The translations under genes and the position numbers were made by a program. A DNA stretch of 64,000 nucleotides from Flagellimonas flava (GTDB taxonomy: Bacteria; Bacteroidota; Bacteroidia; Flavobacteriales; Flavobacteriaceae), in NCBI RefSeq assembly GCF_900129665.1, contig NZ_FQWL01000002.1, positions 682,001-746,000 on the forward strand, given 5' to 3'. Below are positions 9,658-18,313 of the stretch, one piece after another. Positions within the stretch are counted from its first letter, which is position 1, and every line of letters starts with the position of its first letter. The notes under the pieces are model-generated. The model was not told the DNA's origin. It ran no database searches and was given only the letters and a program-made list of their open reading frames with translations.

Positions 9658-10191
9658 CTATTTATCCGTTAGTAACTTCTTTAAATCATCCCATCTGGGA
9701 TCTGTATTGTCTGATGCTTCCTTGATTTCTCTTGGCTGAAGTTCCTCCAGCTTATCCAAGACTTCTGATTTTAATGTTCCATCCAACACACCTGGATGTG
9801 TTCTTTTTGGAGGAACGGCCAACACCAGCATTTCATAAACATACTGGGCAATATTGATTCGGTACTCGCCATGGGGGATGATCAAAATTTCGTCGTTTTC
9901 ATCGTTGTACTCCTCCCCAAATTTTATTACAAGGTGCAGATTGGAAGTAATTGGCAAATCAAAAGGTTCACCCGTTACATCACAGTCCACGTTTACCGAA
10001 CCCTGGGCTTCCATGTTCAGCTCCATCATATTGTTCATTTTGTCCAATATGGCGGTCAATGCTATAGAAACACCGTTGAATTCTTGGTAATCAAAAGACT
10101 CAAAGAACGTATTGTCAATATTGTACCCAAACTCGTGTTTTCCCAACTTTAATCCCGAAAAAGGAATAAAAAACTCCTTTAGCTCCATCAT
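9658..10191 (-). CDS. DUF177 / YceD-family protein
   Basis: A 177-residue acidic protein of the YceD (DUF177) family, known to be genetically linked to rpmF and implicated in 23S rRNA or large-subunit accumulation. The central segment holds the family core (NVDCDVTGEPFDLPI, the 'CxxT/C-x-P' region, about 68-82); a family-typical ending NTDPRWDDLKKLL follows. Of the paired cysteines seen in some YceD proteins only one is present here. Two adjacent ATG codons (10191 and 10188) leave the start uncertain by one residue. A textbook promoter lies 43 bp upstream. Confidence 0.9.
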   Translation of the reverse strand: MMELKEFFIPFSGLKLGKHEFGYNIDNTFFESFDYQEFNGVSIALTAILDKMNNMMELNMEAQGSVNVDCDVTGEPFDLPITSNLHLVIKFGEEYNDENDEILIIPHGEYRINIAQYVYEMLVLAVPPKRTHPGVLDGTLKSEVLDKLEELQPREIKEASDNTDPRWDDLKKLLTDK

Positions 10192-10233
10192 TTACACACT
10201 TAAGGTTTGTGTACCAGCCCTTAAAGGCGGGGG

Positions 10234-10263
10234 CAAAGATACTACTTATTTGTAAAACTACAA
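10234..10263 (-). promoter_or_regulatory. Bacteroidota primary-sigma promoter for the DUF177-rpmF group
   Basis: Read on the minus strand: TTG (10263-10261), a 19-bp spacer, then TATCTTTG (10241-10234). This exactly matches the Bacteroidota consensus TTG-N19-TAnnTTTG. It directs transcription into the DUF177 gene, rpmF and possibly fabH-accB-accC. Confidence 0.75.
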
Positions 10264-10299
10264 TTCAATTGCCATATTTATGGTCCTCTTCAGGAAATT

Positions 10300-11352
10300 T
10301 TAACTGGCACGTTTGGTCTTTTGCTTTTGTAAAGGGTTTTTTGTGAGAGCTCCGTACTCTAGTCGGTTTCGGTAAATCTGTATTGCCGCGAAAACAGCTT
10401 CCTTGAACGAACTTTCATCTGCCTCGCCCTTTCCGGCAATTTCATAGGCCGTTCCATGGTCTGGTGATGTACGTACCTTATCCAATCCTGCGGTATAATT
10501 CACTCCTTTGCCAAAAGAAAGTGTTTTGAAGGGAATCAAACCCTGGTCGTGATAGGCTGCAAGGATAGCATCAAATTTTTCATGGGAATTGGAGCCGAAA
10601 AAACTATCTGCGGAGTACGGGCCGTAAACCAAGGTTCCCTTTTCAAATAATTCCTGAATCGTGGGCTTAAGGATTTTATCATCTTCCTCCCCTATGGTTC
10701 CGTTGTCTCCACTATGAGGATTAATGCCCAAGAGCGCAATTTTTGGTCTTCGAATTCTGAAGTCCATTTTTAGGGATTTCACCATCGTATCCACCTTATC
10801 CCTAATTAGTTTGGGTGTGATGGCCTGCGCCACATCCTTGACCGCTATGTGGTCCGTTAACAATCCTACCCTAAGATTATCCGTAACCATAAACATGAGG
10901 CTCTCCCCTTGTAACTCTTGTGCCAAAAAATCTGTATGTCCGGGAAATTTAAAGTCATCAGCTTGGATATTGTTTTTGTTGATAGGCGCGGTGACAAGCA
11001 CATCTATTTTACCTTCTTGTAATGCTTTCACGGCTGCCCGAAGGGACTTAATCGCATACTTGCCTCCTTCTTCCGTGGCCTTACCAAACTCAATTGCAGG
11101 GACCTCCTTCCAAACATTTACGATATTGATTTTACCCTCAACAACCTGTGAGGCATCACGGACCCCATTGAATCCAACATTGAGTCCCAAATCTGTTTTC
11201 TGTTGGGAAATGGTTTTGTTGGATGCGAAAACGACCGGAGTGCAAAAATCCATCATTCTTGGATCTAAAAAAGTCCTAAGAGCAACTTCACATCCAATTC
11301 CATTTAAATCTCCAATGGATATTCCCAGTTTTATTTTTCCAGATTCCTTCAT
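10300..11352 (-). CDS. pdxA: 4-hydroxythreonine-4-phosphate dehydrogenase
   Basis: Pyridoxal 5'-phosphate biosynthesis (DXP-dependent route): oxidises 4-phosphohydroxy-L-threonine. I place the start at 11352 (350 residues, MKESGKIKLGISIGDLNG). The longer frame to 11388 adds 12 non-conserved residues and its first codon would overlap the -10-like promoter element at 11386-11393. Family signatures: GDLNGIG near the N-terminus, VTAPINK, metal-ligand His in PGHTDFLA, INPHSGDNG, and AAYHDQGLIPFK near the C-terminus. Divergent from ribE with about 58 bp between starts. Confidence 0.96.
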   Translation of the reverse strand: MKESGKIKLGISIGDLNGIGCEVALRTFLDPRMMDFCTPVVFASNKTISQQKTDLGLNVGFNGVRDASQVVEGKINIVNVWKEVPAIEFGKATEEGGKYAIKSLRAAVKALQEGKIDVLVTAPINKNNIQADDFKFPGHTDFLAQELQGESLMFMVTDNLRVGLLTDHIAVKDVAQAITPKLIRDKVDTMVKSLKMDFRIRRPKIALLGINPHSGDNGTIGEEDDKILKPTIQELFEKGTLVYGPYSADSFFGSNSHEKFDAILAAYHDQGLIPFKTLSFGKGVNYTAGLDKVRTSPDHGTAYEIAGKGEADESSFKEAVFAAIQIYRNRLEYGALTKNPLQKQKTKRAS

Positions 11353-11385
11353 AAAATCAATGCTGATATAGCTACTTTTACAATG

Positions 11386-11393
11386 CAAAACTA
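11386..11393 (-). promoter_or_regulatory. -7 promoter element of pdxA
   Basis: TAGTTTTG on the minus strand (TAnnTTTG consensus), about 34 bp before the pdxA ATG at 11352. No clear -33 TTG is seen at the right spacing. It supports the shorter pdxA start. Confidence 0.5.
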
Positions 11394-11410
11394 CTCAATT
11401 AAAAAGACAC

Positions 11411-12001
11411 ATGTTTACAGGCATTATTGAGACCTTGGGAACTGTTGAAGCCCTTGAAAAAGAAGGGGGCAATCTACACATTACTATTTCGGCAGATATA
11501 GGTCATGAACTTAAAATTGACCAAAGTGTTGCCCATAACGGGGTTTGCCTTACCGTTGTTTCCCTTTCGAACAACTCCTATACAGTAACGGCCATTGATG
11601 AAACTTTGGCCAAGACCAATTTGGGTGATTTGAAAATTGGTGACAAGGTAAATCTAGAACGTGCAATGGTACTTGGAGCCAGATTGGATGGCCATATTGT
11701 TCAGGGTCATGTAGACCAGATCGCCCAATGTGTTGCTGTTGAAGAAAAGGACGGTAGCTGGGTCTTTAGCTTCACTTACGATTCGAGCTTAAACAATGTT
11801 ACCATTGAAAAGGGTTCAATCACCGTGGACGGGGTCAGTCTTACCGTAGTTGATTCCAAAAAGGATGGGTTCAGCGTTGCAATAATTCCTTTTACCCATG
11901 AACACACGAGATTTCATTCGTATGCCAAAGGAACCAAAGTAAACTTGGAGTTTGACGTCATTGGGAAATATGTTTCGCGATTGATGGAAATCAGGAACTA
12001 A
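11411..12001 (+). CDS. ribE: Riboflavin synthase, alpha subunit
   Basis: Dismutation of two 6,7-dimethyl-8-ribityllumazine molecules to riboflavin. At 196 residues it consists of two homologous lumazine-binding barrels: repeat one opens with the diagnostic MFTGIIETLGTV and contains VAHNGVCLTV; repeat two starts near GHIVQGHVDQ and contains SITVDGVSLTV. The duplicated G-V-(C/S)-L-T-V motifs are the internal symmetry of the family. Divergent from pdxA and convergent with the NagX-like gene, 15 bp away. No FMN riboswitch is apparent in the short upstream region. Confidence 0.97.
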   Translation: MFTGIIETLGTVEALEKEGGNLHITISADIGHELKIDQSVAHNGVCLTVVSLSNNSYTVTAIDETLAKTNLGDLKIGDKVNLERAMVLGARLDGHIVQGHVDQIAQCVAVEEKDGSWVFSFTYDSSLNNVTIEKGSITVDGVSLTVVDSKKDGFSVAIIPFTHEHTRFHSYAKGTKVNLEFDVIGKYVSRLMEIRN

Positions 12002-12016
12002 ATCCTGTCATTGCTA

Positions 12017-13105
12017 TCAGACCTTGATGAAAATTTTTCTTTTGTAGAGCACATACGCCAGCAGACAGTAGAAAGCAACAACCGCAAGTCCATATAGTAG
12101 CGAGGAGAATTCCATAGGCATAAAGTCGTGCACGAAGATATTGTTGAACAGCCATCCGTGCACCGAAGTTTCACCATCCACCTTAATTAAATAGAATAAT
12201 TTGGTGATAAAGCTCGATAGAAAATAGACCACTATTGCATTGGCGCCAGCATACCTGAAAATACTTCCAAATTTAATTCCTTTCACATCAGTCAAGAAAT
12301 AGATTAGGGCCAGCACTAAATTGGCCCATCCGGCAGTAACCAGCACAAAACTGCTTGTCCAAAGTGCTTTGTTTATGGGAAAAACCAAATCCCATACATG
12401 GCCCAAAATAACCATGGCAATACCCAGAATTACCATCTGTTTGGTTTTGTTCTCTCGTTTGGACGTTATAATCAATCCGGTAAATATCCCCAATAATGAG
12501 CTCACTATTGCCGGAATTGTGCTCAATAAACCCTCCGGATCATAATCCGGTTTATAGTTATGTGTGCCGAATACTTTTACATCAACGTAGTTGGCCAGAT
12601 TATGAGGAGCTCTTTCCAAAGTTGATGCGACTCCCTCAACCGGAATCAACGTCATTATAGCCCAGTATCCCAAAAGAAGTGCTGCCGAAAGTGCTACGAG
12701 TTTTTTCCAGTCCATATTCAAAAACAAAATGGCCGCAAAGAAAAAAACCACACCTATTCGCTGCAGTACCCCTGGAAACCGAATTGCCGCAAATTCTTTT
12801 ATAAAGGGGAAACTAATTGTAAACGCCCCAAGGAAAAGGCCCAAGCCGATTAACTTGAGGCTCCGGATAGAGATTTTTTTGTACGTATTGGCAGTGGCCT
12901 CCTTGTTCTTATAGGCAAACACAATAGAAGTGCCTACAATGAAAAGAAAGAAAGGGAACACCAAATCTGTAGGGGTGTAATCATGCCACTTGGCGTGAAG
13001 AAAAGGGGCATATACATTGGACCAAGTCCCGGGGGTGTTGACCAAAATCATAAGAATAATGGTTGCCCCCCTAAAAATGTCAACTGATAGTACCCTGTTT
13101 TTCAT
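12017..13105 (-). CDS. NagX-like membrane acyltransferase (HGSNAT/DUF5009-type)
   Basis: Polytopic membrane protein of 362 residues resembling bacterial relatives of heparan-alpha-glucosaminide N-acetyltransferase (COG4299, NagX). The family-defining N-terminus is present: RVLSVDIFRGATIILMILVN with helix 1, then WHDYTPTDLVFPFFLFIVG, where the acidic/hydroxyl pair is conserved. About ten hydrophobic segments fill the rest, ending in a short basic tail (YKRKIFIKV). Homologues sit beside amino-sugar catabolism genes; here the only partner is the sodium/solute symporter 7 bp upstream on the same strand, so the pair probably handles uptake and modification of a sugar or amino sugar. Substrate is inferred, not shown. 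Confidence 0.82.
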   Translation of the reverse strand: MKNRVLSVDIFRGATIILMILVNTPGTWSNVYAPFLHAKWHDYTPTDLVFPFFLFIVGTSIVFAYKNKEATANTYKKISIRSLKLIGLGLFLGAFTISFPFIKEFAAIRFPGVLQRIGVVFFFAAILFLNMDWKKLVALSAALLLGYWAIMTLIPVEGVASTLERAPHNLANYVDVKVFGTHNYKPDYDPEGLLSTIPAIVSSLLGIFTGLIITSKRENKTKQMVILGIAMVILGHVWDLVFPINKALWTSSFVLVTAGWANLVLALIYFLTDVKGIKFGSIFRYAGANAIVVYFLSSFITKLFYLIKVDGETSVHGWLFNNIFVHDFMPMEFSSLLYGLAVVAFYCLLAYVLYKRKIFIKV

Positions 13106-13112
13106 ATTGTGG

Positions 13113-14921
13113 TTATAAGATAGTGTCTTTCATTTTACCCCAAACTCTTATGAGCCAAATACCAGAAATCAATGCGATTACCGACATTACAATAGCGGAA
13201 GTCGTTTTGCCGTAAATCCAATGTCCCGTTGAGAACATCAATGAATATATTAAAACAACACCAAGCAACATAGCGCCGATTCCGGAAGGGACACTCCATT
13301 TTTCACCGTTGTCTATCTCAATTCCCGAGGCATTTGCCTCATCAACCACCTTTGCCCAACCAGGTCCTCCTGGTTGTATTTTTTTGTAAAAGGACTGTAG
13401 CACTTCTTTAGACTCTGGTTGCGTTATAAAAGTTGCGGTCAGCCAGATTATGCTTGTAACTATCATCACAAAAGGAATCTCTCCCCAATCAGGAAAAATC
13501 CCGTCATCGGTGGCAAACAAAAATGGCCCAAAAGGGGTTGCCTTCAATAGAATGGATAAAATACCAGATGCGAACATGGCCGAAATTTCGGTCCAAGCAT
13601 TAATCCGCCACCAGAACCACCGAAGAATAAAAATGAGCCCTGTTCCTGCTCCAAAAAGCAAAAGCATATCAAAAATTTGCATGGCATTTTGCATGGCCAA
13701 GGCTAAAAAGGCGCTTAAAACCATCAATATTACGGTAGACAAGCGTCCAACATTTACCATTTGCTTTTCGGTAGCATCCGGATTGATTTGTTTCTTGTAG
13801 AAATCAAAAACGATATAGGAAGATCCCCAATTCAATTGGGTAGAAATTGTGCTCATATAAGCTGCAACCAACGAGGCCAAAACCAGACCCAACAAACCGG
13901 TTGGCAGTTTTGTCAACATCGCCGAATAGGCCAAATCATGTCCTAGCTTGTCCTCACTGACATTTGGAAAGGCTTCCGCAATGCTGGCAATGTCAGGATA
14001 TACGACCAAGGATGCCAAAGCAACCAAAATCCATGGCCATGGCCTTAGCGCGTAATGCATGATATTAAAAAAGAAGGTGGCGCCAATGGCGTGGGTCTCA
14101 TTTTTTGCTGCCAACATCCGTTGAGCAATATATCCACCTCCACCGGGCTCCCCGCCAGGATACCACGAGCTCCACCATTGCACTGCTAATGGAATAACCA
14201 GTAGGGTAATCACCATTTTAGTGTCGCTAAGTTCTGGTAGGATGTCCATTTTTGATTTTACAAGATCATTGGACATCATGGCTGATACACCACCCACCTC
14301 CGGAAGGTTTACCAGATAAACCGCGGCACCAATTGCACCTATCATCGCCACAAAGAATAGTAGAAAATCACTATAAACAACACCTTTAAATCCTCCCAGT
14401 GCGCTAAAAACAACGGTGATCAATCCTGCGCCGACCACAGTTACCCATGGTTCTAGGTCCAACATAACACCTCCAATTTTTATGGCTGCCAGTGTTACTG
14501 CCGACATGGTGATCACATTATAAATAAGACCAAGATATACGGCTCGAAACTTTCGCAGAAAACTTGCCGGTTTCCCTCCATATCGAAGCTCATAGAACTC
14601 AAGATCCGTATTGACATTTGATTTACGCCATAATTTGGCATAAACAAATACCGTTAACATCCCTGTAAGCAAAAAGCACCACCAACCCCAGTTTCCAGAA
14701 ACCCCCTTGTCCCTGACAAAATCCGTTACCAAGTTGGGGGTGTCGGTAGAAAATGTGGTAGCCACCATAGACATCCCCAATAGCCACCAGGGCATACTAC
14801 GGCCGGATAAAAAATACTCTGAGGAGCTCTTTCCCGATTTTTTGGAAACGTAAATACCTATGAAAAGTACAATTGCAAAGAATCCGAAGATTATGAAATA
14901 ATCTAAAGTCTGTATGTCCAT
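13113..14921 (-). CDS. Sodium/solute symporter (SSS family)
   Basis: Secondary transporter of the SSS family (SGLT/PutP type), 602 residues, cytoplasmic membrane. Around 13-14 hydrophobic helices are visible; helix 1 opens DYFIIFGFFAIVLFIG. The family core is seen in SSEYFLSGRSMPWWLLGMSM, followed by ATTFSTDTPN and a GxGG-rich loop (YPGGEPGGGGYIAQRML) in the middle. Length is at the long end for the family, with a C-terminal extension after helix 12. The start overlaps nothing and the TSUP gene is divergent 75 bp away. Coupling to the NagX-like gene suggests a carbohydrate substrate (inference). Confidence 0.88.
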   Translation of the reverse strand: MDIQTLDYFIIFGFFAIVLFIGIYVSKKSGKSSSEYFLSGRSMPWWLLGMSMVATTFSTDTPNLVTDFVRDKGVSGNWGWWCFLLTGMLTVFVYAKLWRKSNVNTDLEFYELRYGGKPASFLRKFRAVYLGLIYNVITMSAVTLAAIKIGGVMLDLEPWVTVVGAGLITVVFSALGGFKGVVYSDFLLFFVAMIGAIGAAVYLVNLPEVGGVSAMMSNDLVKSKMDILPELSDTKMVITLLVIPLAVQWWSSWYPGGEPGGGGYIAQRMLAAKNETHAIGATFFFNIMHYALRPWPWILVALASLVVYPDIASIAEAFPNVSEDKLGHDLAYSAMLTKLPTGLLGLVLASLVAAYMSTISTQLNWGSSYIVFDFYKKQINPDATEKQMVNVGRLSTVILMVLSAFLALAMQNAMQIFDMLLLFGAGTGLIFILRWFWWRINAWTEISAMFASGILSILLKATPFGPFLFATDDGIFPDWGEIPFVMIVTSIIWLTATFITQPESKEVLQSFYKKIQPGGPGWAKVVDEANASGIEIDNGEKWSVPSGIGAMLLGVVLIYSLMFSTGHWIYGKTTSAIVMSVIALISGIWLIRVWGKMKDTIL

Positions 14922-14964
14922 TTGGTTGAAGTTGGTTAACCGTTAAAGGTAAAATTTTTTGGGA

Positions 14965-14972
14965 TACCTTTG
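14965..14972 (+). promoter_or_regulatory. -7 promoter element of the TSUP gene
   Basis: TACCTTTG matches TAnnTTTG and lies 24 bp before the TTG start at 14997. This makes the TTG start plausible. No well-placed -33 TTG is seen. Confidence 0.45.
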
Positions 14973-14996
14973 CGCTTTGTTCGCTAAACGCCGATT

Positions 14997-15752
14997 TTGA
15001 CGCTATCGACAACATTGGAGACTTCTTTAATAGCTTGGATTTTGGCTGCAACAGCCACTTTTCTAATGGGGATTTCCAAGGCGGGTCTTAAAGGCCTTTC
15101 CATCTTTAACGTGACCCTCCTTGCCCTTGCCTTTGGCGCTCGTAAATCTACTGGACTTATTATCCCCTTGCTCATTGTTGGGGACATCTTTGCTGTTATC
15201 TATTACAATCGGCACACCCAATGGAAGTATATCCTAAAGTTTTTACCGTGGATGCTGGGTGGTATTCTTCTTGGTGCATTTATAGGGAAAGATCTACCGG
15301 AAAGCGAATTTAAACTTGGGATGGTCATCGTTATTTTTATCAGTCTTGGGGTATTGGTTTGGTGGGATAAGCGAAAATCTACCCATATTCCAACCCATTG
15401 GCTTTTTGCAGGGCCTATTGGTATTATGGCCGGAATTTGCACCATGATCGGGAATTTGGCGGGAGCCTTCACCAATATTTTCTTTTTGGCCATGCGCCTG
15501 CCCAAAAACGAATTCGTGGGGACGGCCGCATGGCTTTTTTTCATCACAAACCTATTCAAACTTCCTTTTCACATATTCGTATGGAAAACCATAACGTGGG
15601 AAACCCTTTTAATCGACATAAAGCTTTTACCAGCAATTTTTCTTGGGCTTTTGACTGGGGTAATGGTGGTGAAAATGATCACGGAAAAAAACTACAAGCG
15701 ATTTATACTTATCGTTACCGCAATTGGCGCCATCGCCATCTTGTTCAAATAG
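14997..15752 (+). CDS. TSUP-family permease (TauE/SafE-like)
   Basis: Membrane protein of 251 residues from the TauE/SafE sulfite-exporter superfamily, which moves sulfur compounds or organic anions across the inner membrane. Eight or so hydrophobic helices; the first contains the family motif ATFLMGISKAGLKG (about 20-33), and a second half-repeat begins near FAGPIGIMAGICTMIGNLAG. The start is a TTG codon; the next ATG would remove most of helix 1. It is divergent from the symporter gene and convergent with the response regulator gene. Substrate unknown. Confidence 0.85.
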   Translation: MTLSTTLETSLIAWILAATATFLMGISKAGLKGLSIFNVTLLALAFGARKSTGLIIPLLIVGDIFAVIYYNRHTQWKYILKFLPWMLGGILLGAFIGKDLPESEFKLGMVIVIFISLGVLVWWDKRKSTHIPTHWLFAGPIGIMAGICTMIGNLAGAFTNIFFLAMRLPKNEFVGTAAWLFFITNLFKLPFHIFVWKTITWETLLIDIKLLPAIFLGLLTGVMVVKMITEKNYKRFILIVTAIGAIAILFK

Positions 15753-15790
15753 GTAGCATAATATTTCAGAGTCCAGTCTACTTGGATAAT

Positions 15791-16210
15791 CTAGTGCGAA
15801 CTGCTTCTGGCGCTTCTTAAAGAAAAGATCAATTTTTCCATGTCAGCATCCGTAAGAGGTTTTGTAATGTAACCGTTTATGAAATTATAGGTTTTGGAAA
15901 GATTAAGGTCCTCGGGGGCTATAGAGGAAGTTAGGATATGTATTTGAACCTGATCCCGAATATTGCTTGGGCCCATCTTAAGCTCTTCCAGCAACTCCCA
16001 GCCGTTCATTACGGGCATGTTGATGTCCAGGAGCATTACATCTGGAAGCTCCAAAGGTGTTTCCGACAGTTCTAACAATTTATTGTAGGCCTCTAGCCCA
16101 TTCTCCAAATGAGTCACAGCGGTTGATAGCCCAGAGGTTTTGATCATCACTTCTGCCACTTCCCGGAAAATAAAATCATCATCGACTAAAAAAACTTTTG
16201 GTTCATTCAT
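15791..16210 (-). CDS. Receiver-only response regulator (CheY-like)
   Basis: Single phosphoreceiver domain, 139 residues, with no output domain. Acidic pocket Asp10-Asp11-Asp12 (FLVDDDF), phosphoacceptor Asp62 in LLDINMPVMNG, switch Thr94 (HILTSS) and Lys117 (GYITKPL) are all present. The start codon overlaps the end of the histidine kinase gene by 8 bp, so the two are translated together and presumably form a cognate pair. It probably acts by protein-protein contact or in a phosphorelay, since there is no DNA-binding domain. Confidence 0.93.
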   Translation of the reverse strand: MNEPKVFLVDDDFIFREVAEVMIKTSGLSTAVTHLENGLEAYNKLLELSETPLELPDVMLLDINMPVMNGWELLEELKMGPSNIRDQVQIHILTSSIAPEDLNLSKTYNFINGYITKPLTDADMEKLIFSLRSARSSSH

Positions 16211-18026
16211 GGGTTGTATTCAATTTATGTGGGGGAAAATACAGTTGGAAAGTGGCTCCTTTTCCTTCCATACTTTCTACCGTGATCTTCGCATTCATGG
16301 CATCCATTTGATTTTTTGAAATGAAAAGCCCAATCCCTCGGGCATCTTTGTTGCCATGAAAGGTCTTGTACATTCCAAAAAGTTTGGCGCCATGTTTTTC
16401 CAAGTCAATCCCCTTTCCATTATCGGTAAAGGAAATCACAATATGGTCACCCGCATCCAGGGCATTTATCTTTAACTTCAATTGTTGCCCTTGTTTTCTA
16501 TACTTGATGCTGTTGGTCAATAAGTTTAAAAAAACACTCGCCACATAGGGTTTTATGGCATAAATCCTAAGGTTTTCATCAATTTTAACCTGTATGTCAG
16601 GTTTAGTTTCAGCAATAAGGGCATTGACGCTTTCTAAAACACTGCTCAAGGTCTCTTTGACCCCTACCCATTGGAATTTCTGATCGGGATCGGTTTGAAT
16701 CTTGATTACCTCGTTCAATTGGACCACAGTTTCGTCCAATCGCTCAGAGGAAATGCGAATCATTTCAAGAAAACGCTGCTGTTTCGAAGGGTCTTTTTTC
16801 TCCAGAAGCATTCCCGTGAGCATGGAGAGATTGCTAGAATTAGATCGTAGGTTGTGCGAGACGATGTGGGCAAAGTTCAACAGGCTTTTGTTTTGCTTTT
16901 CAGTGGTGTTAAGAAGTTGACGTAGTCTGTTATCCACTTTTTTAATGCGTGAGACATCCGTATTGGCACCAATCATTCGGATAGGATTTCCCTGTTCGTC
17001 CCTAAAGACTTTACCTTGTCCATGTATATGTCGGATGGTTCCATGGCTTGTGATAATTCTAAATTCCGTATTAAATTTGCTTTTCCCGGTAATAGCATCT
17101 TCCACGGCCTTTAGACTTCGTTCTTTATCATCTGGATGAATGGTGCCTTCCCAAGCTTCTACCACTCCCGTAAAATCTTCCTTTTTTACCTGATACAGTT
17201 TGTACATATTATCATCCCAAACCAGCCCGTTGTTGACAATATCATAATCCCAAATGCCAATATTGGAACTCTCAACTGCTACCCGCATCCGGTCTGTTAG
17301 AGCTTGGTATTTAAGGCTTTCCCTCTTTCTTTTGTCTATGTCCTGAAAAACGCCAAAAAGACGCGAAGCTTTTCCGTTTATAATTTCGGCATTGCCAATG
17401 GCTCGCACCCACTTTTCATTTCCTTTGGCCGTGACAATTATAAGTTCAACATCATAGGGGGAACCTTTTTCAATCGCTTCCGAAACTACCCCAACAATGC
17501 GGTCGCGGTGCTCTCCCTCCTTATAAAAATTGAGTCCTGTATCTAAATTTGGCACAAAATGCTCGGGAACCTCATGGATTTCCCTGGTCATAGCGGACCA
17601 TGTCACGGAGTTATTGATTAAATCCACTTCCCAGCTTCCTATACGTGCTATACGTTCTGCCTGCAGTGCCAGATCTAGTGAAAGTTTCTTTTGGGTAACG
17701 TCCTCAAAATGTAGATAGTAGTGCTGCCCGTCCTGAATGGGATACGCAATAAGTTTGAACCATTTCAAGGCTCCTTTGGGACAAACATGTGATATGTATT
17801 CCTTTGATATATTGCCATCCAAAAGCCTTTTGTGGAGTTTGGCAAGGTCGTATGAAGACGCACCCACAAGCTCACCCAAATTGACTGGTTTGTTCCTAGC
17901 TGAGTCCAAATTAAAAAGCTCCAAAAGTGTGTTGGAGCATTCCTCTAATTCCAGTTTTTGATTGATAAGCGCAACCGGAAGTGGGAGGTTTGCTATACCA
18001 CCATAGATTTGGGCAGCTGGTTTCAT
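16203..18026 (-). CDS. Multi-PAS sensor histidine kinase
   Basis: Soluble sensor kinase, about 607 residues from the ATG at 18026; a TTG 24 bp upstream is less likely. Three PAS/PAC sensor modules are visible: one degenerate at the N-terminus, then two ending in typical PAC segments (LFGVFQDIDKRKRES and MIGANTDVSRIKKVD). A HisKA-like helix follows with phosphoacceptor His in HIVSHNLRSNSSN. The ATPase domain shows N-box LNLLTNSIKY, G1 FTDNGKGID and G2 ARGIGLFISKN. No transmembrane helix is seen, so it senses a cytoplasmic or diffusible signal. The 8-bp overlap with the receiver gene indicates translational coupling. Confidence 0.9.
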   Translation of the reverse strand: MKPAAQIYGGIANLPLPVALINQKLELEECSNTLLELFNLDSARNKPVNLGELVGASSYDLAKLHKRLLDGNISKEYISHVCPKGALKWFKLIAYPIQDGQHYYLHFEDVTQKKLSLDLALQAERIARIGSWEVDLINNSVTWSAMTREIHEVPEHFVPNLDTGLNFYKEGEHRDRIVGVVSEAIEKGSPYDVELIIVTAKGNEKWVRAIGNAEIINGKASRLFGVFQDIDKRKRESLKYQALTDRMRVAVESSNIGIWDYDIVNNGLVWDDNMYKLYQVKKEDFTGVVEAWEGTIHPDDKERSLKAVEDAITGKSKFNTEFRIITSHGTIRHIHGQGKVFRDEQGNPIRMIGANTDVSRIKKVDNRLRQLLNTTEKQNKSLLNFAHIVSHNLRSNSSNLSMLTGMLLEKKDPSKQQRFLEMIRISSERLDETVVQLNEVIKIQTDPDQKFQWVGVKETLSSVLESVNALIAETKPDIQVKIDENLRIYAIKPYVASVFLNLLTNSIKYRKQGQQLKLKINALDAGDHIVISFTDNGKGIDLEKHGAKLFGMYKTFHGNKDARGIGLFISKNQMDAMNAKITVESMEGKGATFQLYFPPHKLNTTHE

Positions 18027-18150
18027 TGTTGATTCGTATTGGTGCGTCAATACTTCAACGTAAGAATTTTCTTATTAGTATGGATTCTGGTTAAAACCGA
18101 AGGATGAAACTGACCACAGCACTTGAACCGAGCGATTGCCCTAAACAAAA

Positions 18151-18176
18151 AATCCCAAAGAATCATCTTTGGGATT
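18151..18176 (-). terminator. Terminator downstream of the CAU tRNA
   Basis: Perfect 10-bp stem AATCCCAAAG (18151-18160) / CTTTGGGATT (18167-18176), loop AATCAT, with a T-rich tail on the minus strand. It starts 4 bp after the tRNA 3' end. Confidence 0.85.
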
Positions 18177-18180
18177 TTTG

Positions 18181-18254
18181 TGGTCCCACCTGGGCTCGAA
18201 CCAGGGACCCCCTGATTATGAGTCAGGTGCTCTAACCAACTGAGCTATAGGACC
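18181..18254 (-). tRNA. tRNA with CAU anticodon (elongator Met or lysidine-type Ile2)
   Basis: Full cloverleaf on the minus strand: acceptor stem GGTCCTA/TGGGACC with all 7 pairs, D arm GCTC...GAGC, anticodon stem CCTGA/TCAGG with loop CTCATAA (CAU), variable loop, T arm CCTGG-TTCGAGC-CCAGG. The G1-C72 pair argues against initiator tRNA. CCA is not encoded (the DNA continues CAA). Elongator Met and Ile2 cannot be separated by eye. Confidence 0.95.
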
Positions 18255-18313
18255 CGCAAAATTGCGGATGCAATATTACCACTTATTTTCCTTCATCGCA
18301 AGGTTTTGAAGTC

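Noticed and set aside
10724..11371. Long plus-strand frame (215 codons) opposite pdxA
   Set aside because: Antisense shadow of a clearly conserved pdxA gene; no domain or start signal.
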